This document shows, piece by piece, positions 5,907-12,191 of a stretch of DNA of 12,191 bases. A model generated the notes under the pieces. That model saw only the letters and a list, made by a program, of their open reading frames with translations, was not told the DNA's origin and searched no databases. The translations under genes were made by a program, and so were the position numbers. Origin of the DNA: Nitrospirota bacterium (GTDB taxonomy: Bacteria > Nitrospinota_A > UBA7883 > JACRGQ01); assembly GCA_024275775.1 (NCBI GenBank), contig JAJRYM010000250.1, positions 1-12,191 on the forward strand, in the 5' to 3' direction. Numbering within the stretch: position 1 is the stretch's first letter; each line of letters starts with the position of its first letter.

Positions 5907-7145
5907 ATGTCGAAAAAAGATAACAACCGCAATTTGAGGTGTTCGTTCTGTGGGAAAAGCCAGGGCGAGGTAAAAAAACTCATCGCCGGGCCCATGGTTT
6001 ACATATGCGACGAGTGCATCGACCTGTGCAACGAAATCATCGTTGAGGAATGGAACCAGGAGAAAAGCTCGGCGTTCGCCTCGCTTCCCAAGCCGGCTGA
6101 AATCAAAAAACATCTCGACGAATACGTGATAGGGCAGGAGTACGCCAAGAAGGTGCTTGCCGTGGCGGTTCACAACCACTACAAGAGGATAGACGCCAAC
6201 ACAGGCGTTGACGATGTTGAGCTTCAGAAAAACAACATCCTGCTGGTCGGCCCCACCGGAACGGGCAAGACGCTTATAGCGCAAACGCTGGCGAAAATGC
6301 TGAACGTCCCTTTCACCATAGTGGACGCCACCACGCTGACGGAGGCGGGTTACGTTGGCGAAGACGTTGAAAACATCATTCACCGGCTTTTGCAGTCGGC
6401 GGATTACGATATAAAAACCGCCGAGCGGGGCATCATATACATTGATGAGATCGACAAGATAAGCAGAAAGACCGACAACCCGTCCATCACGCGGGATGTT
6501 TCCGGCGAAGGCGTACAGCAGGCCCTGCTGAAAATTATCGAGGGGACCGTAGCCAACGTACCTCCGCAGGGGGGCAGGAAGCATCCCCAGCAGGAGTTTC
6601 TGCAGGTCGATACCACGAACATACTTTTCATATGCGGCGGCGCATTCGTGGGGCTGGATAAAATCATCGAAAACCGCACAGGGAAAGTAACCCTCGGTTT
6701 CGGCGGGAAGGTGAAATCCAAAAAAGACCGGAAGCAGGATACGGCTCTAAAGCTGATTCAGCCGGAAGACCTGCTGAAATACGGGCTGATTCCGGAATTC
6801 ATCGGCAGACTGCCGGTAATGGCCGTGATGGAAGAGCTCGACGAGAAAGCGCTCATAGAAATTATGGTGAAGCCGAAGAACGCCATCACCAAGCAGTATC
6901 AGAAACTGTTCGGTTTCGACCATGTGAAACTGCGGTTCATGGATTCGGCGCTTCGGGCGATAGCCAAAGAAGCCATTAGCAGGAAACTGGGCGCCAGAGG
7001 CTTAAGGGCCATACTGGAAAAGGCGATGCTCGACATCATGTACGAAGTGCCGGACAACCCCGACATCGAGGAAGTAGTCATAAGCGAAGAAGTGATAAAG
7101 AAACTTTCGGCGCCGATTATTTCCTACAAGAAAAAAGCCGGATAA
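5907..7145 (+). CDS. clpX: ATP-dependent Clp protease ATP-binding subunit ClpX
   Basis: ClpX is the hexameric AAA+ unfoldase that delivers substrates, including ssrA-tagged proteins, to ClpP. At 412 residues it is full length. The N-terminal zinc-binding domain has four cysteines (Cys12, 15, 34, 37). Walker A is GPTGTGKT with Lys121, and Walker B is IIYIDEID (Asp180, Glu181). The pore-1 loop GYVG lies at 148-151, the RKH loop at 224-226, the ClpP-docking LGF tripeptide at 263-265, the arginine finger at Arg301 (FIGRLP) and sensor-2 at GAR 362-364. All key elements are present, in contrast to the ClpX-like gene downstream of lon. The ribosome binding site is AGAGG, six bases before the ATG. 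It lies 15 bp after clpP and 17 bp before lon. Confidence 0.98.
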   Translation: MSKKDNNRNLRCSFCGKSQGEVKKLIAGPMVYICDECIDLCNEIIVEEWNQEKSSAFASLPKPAEIKKHLDEYVIGQEYAKKVLAVAVHNHYKRIDANTGVDDVELQKNNILLVGPTGTGKTLIAQTLAKMLNVPFTIVDATTLTEAGYVGEDVENIIHRLLQSADYDIKTAERGIIYIDEIDKISRKTDNPSITRDVSGEGVQQALLKIIEGTVANVPPQGGRKHPQQEFLQVDTTNILFICGGAFVGLDKIIENRTGKVTLGFGGKVKSKKDRKQDTALKLIQPEDLLKYGLIPEFIGRLPVMAVMEELDEKALIEIMVKPKNAITKQYQKLFGFDHVKLRFMDSALRAIAKEAISRKLGARGLRAILEKAMLDIMYEVPDNPDIEEVVISEEVIKKLSAPIISYKKKAG

Positions 7146-7162
7146 AGGTCTGCAAACGGCCG

Positions 7163-9586
7163 ATGGCCTACGATAAAAAACCTGCCGCACATAAAGGGCG
7201 CAAGAAATATCCGCTTCTCCCTTTAAGGGATATCGTTATGTTTCCCGGCATGGCCACCCCTCTTTTCGTGGGGCGGCCGAAGTCTATAGCGGCGGTTGAA
7301 TACGCGATAAAGAACAAGAATATTCTGCTTCTCGCAACGCAGAAATCAGCCGGAACGGAAGACCCGGCGGAAAGCGATATTTACAACACCGGTTGCGTTG
7401 GCGAGATAATTCAGGTTTTCAGAATGCCCGACAGCACCCTGAAAATCATGGTGGAAGGGCTTTCGCGGGCGAAGATGCACGGAATTGTTTCAATCGATCC
7501 GTTTCTGCTAGCGGAGGCCGAAACGATTATTCCGACGGGTAGAAAAGCCGGTGGGGCCGAATTGGAAGCGCTTTCGAGACGCTTGAAAACGCTTTTCGAG
7601 AAATATATGAGGTTCGAGCCGAGAATACAGCCGGAAAACGCGTTCGGTATTTTCGAAATAAAAAACGCCGAGGAGCTTAGCGACAGCGTGATGGGACATC
7701 TCGTGCTGGACGCCGCCGACAGGCAGACCGTGCTCGAAACAATCCCGGTGGACGACAGGCTGGAAAGAATAATCGGCCTGCTGGAAAAAGAAATCGAAAT
7801 TCTGAAAATAGAGAAGCGGGTTAAGGGGCGCGTGAAAAAGCAGATGGACAAAAGCCAGAAGGAATACTATCTGCAAGAACAGATAAAGGCGATTCACAAG
7901 GAGCTTGGCAACGCCGACCTTAGATCCGAGATGAAAGAGCTTAAGGAGAAAATTCTCAAGGCGGGAATGCCGGAAAGCACCGAAGCGAGAGCTGTAAGGG
8001 AGCTTGAAAAGCTCGAACAGATGCCGCCGCTGTCCGCCGAGGGGACTATCGTCAGGAATTATCTGGACTGGCTTATCGACCTTCCGTGGAAAACAAGAAC
8101 CCGCGACAGGCTTGATACGAAAATCGCCCAGAAGATATTGAACGAAGACCATTACGGGCTGGATGAAATAAAGGAAAGAATCCTCGAATATCTGGCGGTG
8201 AAAAAGCTGGCGCGCGACAGCAGAGGCCCTATTCTCTGCCTTGCGGGCCCGCCGGGCGTGGGGAAAACTTCTCTCGGCAAATCAATCGCCCGAACGCTCG
8301 GCCGAAAATTCGTAAGGGTTTCCCTTGGCGGCGTGCGCGACGAAGCGGAAATCCGCGGGCATCGCAGAACATATATCGGGGCTCTTCCCGGCAGGATTAT
8401 TCAGTCAATGAAAAAAGCCGGCACAGTGAACCCGGTGATGATGCTCGACGAGGTTGACAAAATGAGCATGGATTTCCGCGGGGATCCTTCCTCCGCGCTC
8501 CTGGAGGTGCTGGACCCGGAGCAGAACAACGGTTTCAGCGATCATTACCTTGAAGTGGATTACGACCTTTCCAACGTGCTTTTCATAACGACGGCGAATA
8601 TGCTTCACCCCATCCCGAAGCCGCTTCTCGACAGGATGGAGGTGCTGGAAATCTCCGGTTACACGGAACAGGAAAAGCTCGGCATAGCCAAAAATTTTCT
8701 GGCGCCGAAACAGCTTAAAGCGCACGGCCTCTCTGATAGCCGGCTTGAATTTCAGGATAAGGCTTTGCTGAAAATAATCCAAAACTACACGCGCGAAGCC
8801 GGAGTAAGAAGCCTAGAAAGAAACATCGCCGCCGCATGCCGCAAAGTGGCGCGCCAGGTTGTTGAAAAGCAGAAATACAACATTAGCCCGACGCCCGCAG
8901 ATATCGTTAAATACCTGGGGCCTGAGAAATACCGGCTGGAAAAAGCCGAACGGCATAAGGAAACCGGTTTCGCCGTGGGAATGGCGTGGACGCAGGTCGG
9001 CGGAGTAATCATGCACGTGGAGGTAAGCGTTCTTCCCGGCAAAGGAAAACTTATTCTTACCGGCAAGCTGGGGGAAGTTATGCGCGAATCGGCGCAAGCG
9101 GCGCTTTCCTATATTCGCTCCCGCGCCGAGCGGTTCGGGCTTGAAAAAGAGTTTTACGCGAAAAGCGATATTCATATTCACCTGCCGGAAGGGGCTGTTC
9201 CCAAAGACGGGCCGTCGGCCGGCATCACGATGGTATCGGCGATGGTATCGGCCTTCTGCAAGGTGCCTGTGCGGCACGATGTGGCGATGACGGGCGAGGT
9301 GACGCTTCGGGGGCGGGTGCTTCAGATCGGCGGTCTTAAAGAAAAGATACTCGCCGCCCACCGCGCCGGAATAAAAGAGATAATTTTTCCGGCAGAAAAC
9401 AAACAGGACCTCGAAAAAATTCAGCAAACCGTGCTCGATAAAATAAAGTTCACTCCGGTCGAAACGATGGACGAAGTGCTGAAGATTTGCATGAGCCGGT
9501 CAGTATTCGTGGACAAGCAAAAGGCAGTCAGCAAAAAAGCGAAGCCGGCTGTCCAACATCCCGGTTCACCGCCGGGGATGAATTAA
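7163..9586 (+). CDS. lon: Lon protease (LonA), ATP-dependent serine protease
   Basis: Lon degrades misfolded and short-lived regulatory proteins in the cytoplasm, with ATPase and protease on one chain. The 807 residues match LonA length. The N-terminal LAN domain starts with KYPLLPLRDIVMFPGM (about 15-30), and a coiled-coil stretch follows with QKEYYLQEQIKAI. The AAA+ module has Walker A GPPGVGKT (Lys368) and Walker B MMLDEVDK. The C-terminal protease domain has the catalytic dyad Ser685 in PKDGPSAG and Lys728 in GGLKEK. The ATG at 7163 is the first start in frame after the clpX stop; the nearest purine-rich stretch (AAAGG) is about 14 bases away, so initiation may depend on coupling to clpX. 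The C-terminal tail (after about residue 775) is Lys-rich and variable. Confidence 0.98.
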   Translation: MAYDKKPAAHKGRKKYPLLPLRDIVMFPGMATPLFVGRPKSIAAVEYAIKNKNILLLATQKSAGTEDPAESDIYNTGCVGEIIQVFRMPDSTLKIMVEGLSRAKMHGIVSIDPFLLAEAETIIPTGRKAGGAELEALSRRLKTLFEKYMRFEPRIQPENAFGIFEIKNAEELSDSVMGHLVLDAADRQTVLETIPVDDRLERIIGLLEKEIEILKIEKRVKGRVKKQMDKSQKEYYLQEQIKAIHKELGNADLRSEMKELKEKILKAGMPESTEARAVRELEKLEQMPPLSAEGTIVRNYLDWLIDLPWKTRTRDRLDTKIAQKILNEDHYGLDEIKERILEYLAVKKLARDSRGPILCLAGPPGVGKTSLGKSIARTLGRKFVRVSLGGVRDEAEIRGHRRTYIGALPGRIIQSMKKAGTVNPVMMLDEVDKMSMDFRGDPSSALLEVLDPEQNNGFSDHYLEVDYDLSNVLFITTANMLHPIPKPLLDRMEVLEISGYTEQEKLGIAKNFLAPKQLKAHGLSDSRLEFQDKALLKIIQNYTREAGVRSLERNIAAACRKVARQVVEKQKYNISPTPADIVKYLGPEKYRLEKAERHKETGFAVGMAWTQVGGVIMHVEVSVLPGKGKLILTGKLGEVMRESAQAALSYIRSRAERFGLEKEFYAKSDIHIHLPEGAVPKDGPSAGITMVSAMVSAFCKVPVRHDVAMTGEVTLRGRVLQIGGLKEKILAAHRAGIKEIIFPAENKQDLEKIQQTVLDKIKFTPVETMDEVLKICMSRSVFVDKQKAVSKKAKPAVQHPGSPPGMN
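9557..9580 (+). other. Imperfect hairpin at the 3' end of lon
   Basis: CATCCCGG pairs with CCGGGGATG across a short loop, with one bulged base. It overlaps the last codons of lon. No T-run follows, so it is not a standard intrinsic terminator, but it could stabilise the upstream mRNA or reduce read-through into the ClpX-like gene. Confidence 0.25.
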
Positions 9587-9603
9587 CGGGGGCGGATAGG
9601 CTG

Positions 9604-9619
9604 TACCCAAGGGTATAAT
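9604..9619 (+). promoter_or_regulatory. Possible -10 element with overlapping dyad upstream of the ClpX-like gene
   Basis: A perfect TATAAT (9614-9619) lies 24 bases before the start codon at 9643. A short inverted repeat TACCC-AA-GGGTA (9604-9615) overlaps its left end. No -35 box is recognisable at the right distance and no extended -10 TG is present, so this may be chance or an activator-dependent promoter. Confidence 0.3.
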
Positions 9620-9642
9620 AAAATAAAAAACAGGATATTCAG

Positions 9643-11265
9643 ATGGTTCAGAAAGCCGTACCGGCAGAAAAAATAGACGAGTTGATGAAGCGTTACGACT
9701 GTACGCAGGAAGAGGCTGTGCAGGCCTGCCTCGAAGCCGAAACGGCCTATCAGGAATCGGTGGAAAGCGTTCTCGGCGCCACAGCCGAAGAAAAAGAGCG
9801 CGCCCGCAAAGGGCCCGCCGTGAGAAGCCCCGAAGAGATCAAAGAACATCTGGATAAATACGTTATCGGGCAGGAAGTGTACAAAAAAAGGCTGGCTATC
9901 GCGGCGGCCTATCACTTCGCGATGGTGAAAGCCCGATACGAGGCTGGCGAACTGCTGGCCGGTTTCAACGTGAAACGGTTCAGGAAGAAAAATACCCTGA
10001 TTGCAGGCCCTTCGGGAAGCGGAAAAACCTACTGCGTGGAGGTGCTGGCCGATTTGCTTGGCGTGCCCGTAAACATAGTGGACGCCACGGATTACACGGA
10101 ATCCGGATACGTCGGCAAAAGCGCGGACGATATGATAAGAGAACTCATCACCCTTGCGCCGGGTGAAAACAGGCGCGAGAAAGTAGATTACATAAATCGC
10201 TTCGGCGGGCTTATCTTCATCGATGAACTGGATAAGAAGGCGAAGGAAGGGCACCGGGTGGGAGCCGATATTTCGCGTGAAGGTTTCCAGCGGGCGGTGC
10301 TGAAACTTATCGAGAGGAAGTCCGTTTCGATAAACGACCCGAACAGCCCCGCGTCCCAGATTCAGGAGCTCATCGAGCAACAGAGGGGGGTAAAAGGGGG
10401 TAAGAAGGAATCGCTCATCAGCACGGAAAATATTCTTTTCATACTGGGCGGTTCTTTTCAGAGGCCTCACGACAGCATGGAAGAGCTGGTTAAAAAGAGG
10501 CTGGACAGAAAAAGCGGCAAGGTGAGGGAAGACGGTTCCCTTGCCATCAGCGGTTTTACTAGCGCGGGGCGCGAGCCGATGCGGGACAAATACCGCAACT
10601 ATTTTAAGGATGCCGTGGAAGACGACTACATCCGTTTCGGCATAATTCCGGAACTGGTGGGGCGCACCCCAATCCGCACTTACGTTAATCCGCTCTCCAA
10701 GAACGATCTCGTGCGCATCATGACGGAAACCAAGGATTCCATCCTTGAACAGTATCGGCTTGAGTTTCGTCTGTTTGATATCGAAATGGAATTTACCCCG
10801 GAGGCGATTAGCATCGTGGCGGAAAAATCCGAGAAAAGAAAAACCGGCGCGCGGGCGCTTGTGAGCGAATGGGAAACTATCCTTACCGAATTCCAGTTCG
10901 AGCTTCCGGGCAAGAACCTTAAACATTTCACGGTAACTTCGGATATATGCCTGCGCCCGCAGGACGAGCTTTTAAAGCTGTTGGAGAAATCGCCCCTTTT
11001 TGATTTCATAGAGAGATTCAAGCACGAACATGGAATCCAGTTGCGCTTTTCCGACGAGGCGATTCAATACGCGGAAAATTACGCCAAGGAGCGCGGCATG
11101 CAGGTGTCGGACGCTCTCGAAAAGCTGATGGCGGGCGCGCCGGCCCTTAACTATATGGACATACAGGGCGAATTTCTTGTGGAGCCGTTCATGCTGGAGG
11201 ACGAAAAATATTTCGACAACCTCTACGTTGCGTGGCACCAGCAACAGCTTACAAAGCGCGGCTAG
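9643..11265 (+). CDS. ClpX-like AAA+ unfoldase paralogue without zinc finger, UBA-like N-terminus and C-terminal extension
   Basis: This 540-residue AAA+ ATPase is of the HslU/ClpX type. Walker A is AGPSGSGKT (Lys128), the pore loop GYVG is at 155-158, Walker B is LIFIDELDK (Asp194, Glu195), the arginine finger is Arg341 in PELVGRTP and sensor-2 is GAR 402-404, so it should be an active ATPase. It differs sharply from the ClpX at 5907-7145. It has no cysteine-rich zinc domain and no RKH loop. The ClpP-docking (I/L)GF tripeptide is replaced by SGF within ISGF (302-305). Residues about 9-45 (IDELMKRYDCTQEEAVQACL and on) resemble a UBA-like three-helix fold as in EF-Ts. About 100 extra residues follow the small AAA domain. 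The start has AGGA seven bases upstream. Substrate and partner are unknown; it may be a specialised remodelling factor or a divergent ClpP/Lon partner. Confidence 0.8.
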   Translation: MVQKAVPAEKIDELMKRYDCTQEEAVQACLEAETAYQESVESVLGATAEEKERARKGPAVRSPEEIKEHLDKYVIGQEVYKKRLAIAAAYHFAMVKARYEAGELLAGFNVKRFRKKNTLIAGPSGSGKTYCVEVLADLLGVPVNIVDATDYTESGYVGKSADDMIRELITLAPGENRREKVDYINRFGGLIFIDELDKKAKEGHRVGADISREGFQRAVLKLIERKSVSINDPNSPASQIQELIEQQRGVKGGKKESLISTENILFILGGSFQRPHDSMEELVKKRLDRKSGKVREDGSLAISGFTSAGREPMRDKYRNYFKDAVEDDYIRFGIIPELVGRTPIRTYVNPLSKNDLVRIMTETKDSILEQYRLEFRLFDIEMEFTPEAISIVAEKSEKRKTGARALVSEWETILTEFQFELPGKNLKHFTVTSDICLRPQDELLKLLEKSPLFDFIERFKHEHGIQLRFSDEAIQYAENYAKERGMQVSDALEKLMAGAPALNYMDIQGEFLVEPFMLEDEKYFDNLYVAWHQQQLTKRG

Positions 11266-11333
11266 ATTGAATTACGGCATACCGGGCGGCGGTTTCGCAC
11301 CGTAACGGGCGCGATTATACTCGGAGACGAGAC

Positions 11334-11990
11334 ATGAAAATTAAACTCTGCGGCCAGACGAGGGAAGAGGATATCGCCTTCTCGCTGGAAAGCGGGGCGG
11401 ACATTTGCGGGGTCGTTATCGAGGTTCCTTCGTCGAAACGGTCGATGAAGTTCGAGGATGCGGAACAGCTCTTCAGAAAATTTCCCGGGAAAATCGCGGC
11501 GCTTACGGCAAACGCGGACGACGCTCTTTATGCCCGCATAGCCGGGCTCAAACCGGCGGCGCTACAGCTTACAGCCGATGCCGCGCCGGAGCAGGCGGCC
11601 GGGCTTATAAAAAAATACGGCTTCGTTATATGGAAATCGCTTCATCTGCCTGTGCAGTCTGCAAAGGGAAAACCGGTGGATGCCTTTCTTGAGCGGATAA
11701 GGGAATATACCGAAGCGGGATGCGGCGCTATCGTGCTGGATTCATGCACCCCGGACTGCTACGGCGGGTCCGGCGTGAGGTGCGACTGGAATCTGGCGGG
11801 GAAAATAATCGCCGAAAGTACGGCGGATATTTTTCTAGCGGGCGGAATTAATCCGGAAAATATCGCCGAGGCGGCGGCTCTGAATCCTTACGGGATAGAT
11901 CTTGCCAGCGGAGTGGAAGTTTCGCCGGGCATTAAATCGAAAGATAAAATCCGCGCCCTTTTTGCGGCGCTCGCCGATAAGGCGGAGTAA
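11334..11990 (+). CDS. trpF: Phosphoribosylanthranilate isomerase-like protein (TrpF), divergent
   Basis: TrpF converts phosphoribosylanthranilate to CdRP in tryptophan synthesis, using a (beta/alpha)8 barrel. At 218 residues the length fits. The expected general base is Cys6 in KLCG and the general acid is Asp136 in IVLDS. Other family marks are GADICGVV (21-28), SKR (34-36), the GGSG loop followed by DW (144-152), LAGGINPENI (168-177) and GIDLASGVEVSPG (187-199). The usual QLHG motif reads QLTA (78-81), so a conserved histidine near the substrate is missing. No other trp gene is nearby; it lies between a ClpX-like gene and a tlyA-like gene. GGAG seven bases before the ATG supports the start. 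It is probably TrpF, but it could be a paralogue with altered activity. Confidence 0.75.
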   Translation: MKIKLCGQTREEDIAFSLESGADICGVVIEVPSSKRSMKFEDAEQLFRKFPGKIAALTANADDALYARIAGLKPAALQLTADAAPEQAAGLIKKYGFVIWKSLHLPVQSAKGKPVDAFLERIREYTEAGCGAIVLDSCTPDCYGGSGVRCDWNLAGKIIAESTADIFLAGGINPENIAEAAALNPYGIDLASGVEVSPGIKSKDKIRALFAALADKAE

Positions 11991-12024
11991 GCGAACTGCT
12001 TGCCGCTTCGCCTGTTTTGAAAAG

Positions 12025-12191
12025 ATGAAAAAAGTGAGGCTGGATGAACTTCTCGTCCTGCGAGGAATGGCGGAAAACAGAAGCAGAGCGAAAGCGTTAA
12101 TCCTTGCCGGCGCGGTTTTCCGGGGCGTTGAAAGGCTCGACAAAGCCGGAACCCCCATCGAGGAAAGCGCGGAGATAACCGTAAAGAAAAA
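12025..12191 (+). CDS. tlyA: TlyA-like S4-domain rRNA methyltransferase, N-terminus only
   Basis: The visible 55 residues form an S4 RNA-binding domain: RLDELLVLRGMAENRSRAKA at about 5-24, LILAGAV, and a DKAGTPI turn. This matches the N-terminus of the TlyA/hemolysin A family, 2'-O-methyltransferases acting on 16S and 23S rRNA. The S4 domain is followed in the family by an FtsJ-like methyltransferase domain, which is outside the window, so the catalytic residues cannot be checked. The ATG at 12025 lies 34 bp after the trpF-like stop, with no strong ribosome binding site; a GTG at 12034 is an in-frame alternative. Other S4 proteins are possible, but the spacing of RLDxLLVxRG, SRAxAxILAG and DKxGT favours TlyA. 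Confidence 0.8.
   Translation, partial: MKKVRLDELLVLRGMAENRSRAKALILAGAVFRGVERLDKAGTPIEESAEITVKK

Noticed and set aside
9583..10926. Open frame of 447 codons on the minus strand
   Set aside because: It is antisense to the ClpX-like AAA+ gene, whose motifs are unambiguous. It starts and ends without context and looks like a codon-usage shadow.
11272..11305. TTACGG...CCGTAA inverted repeat before the trpF-like gene as a terminator
   Set aside because: The arms are only six bases, the loop is long, and there is no T-run.

Overview
The window reads as a Gram-negative bacterial chromosome segment of moderate GC content (by eye, not computed). The order tRNA-Leu, tig, clpP, clpX, lon is typical of Desulfobacterota (former Deltaproteobacteria) and some neighbouring phyla. 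I would not name a genus. The left 3.55 kb is a block of phage late genes and the rest is a host proteostasis locus. Both strands are gene-dense with very short gaps.

Left block (1-3550, minus strand). Eight overlapping genes run leftward from a holin-like gene: holin, lytic transglycosylase, an i-spanin-like protein, a signal-peptide/coiled-coil/C-terminal-membrane protein, a DUF2730-like membrane protein, a duplicated winged-helix protein, a gp27/DUF3486-like protein, and the first 66 residues of the large terminase. This is the lysis-to-packaging order of Mu-like phages. The early half of a Mu-like genome (repressor, MuA, MuB, Mor) is absent on the right-hand side. The holin gene is instead separated from a host tRNA by only about 215 bp, so this may be a remnant, a domesticated particle cluster, a satellite or a rearranged prophage.

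Middle (3551-3943). A 215-bp intergenic stretch holds a good sigma70-type promoter for tRNA-Leu(UAG), which has an encoded CCA. A second candidate promoter lies between the tRNA and tig.

Right block (3944-12191, plus strand). Trigger factor, ClpP, ClpX and Lon form a tight array with overlap or gaps of 15-17 bp, so nascent-chain folding and ATP-dependent proteolysis are encoded together. Lon is followed by an unusual ClpX-like AAA+ protein of 540 residues. It has lost the zinc finger and the RKH loop, carries a UBA-like helical N-terminus, and has an extra C-terminal region of about 100 residues. This is the most interesting host gene here. A divergent TrpF-like phosphoribosylanthranilate isomerase and the N-terminus of a TlyA-like S4-domain rRNA methyltransferase close the window.
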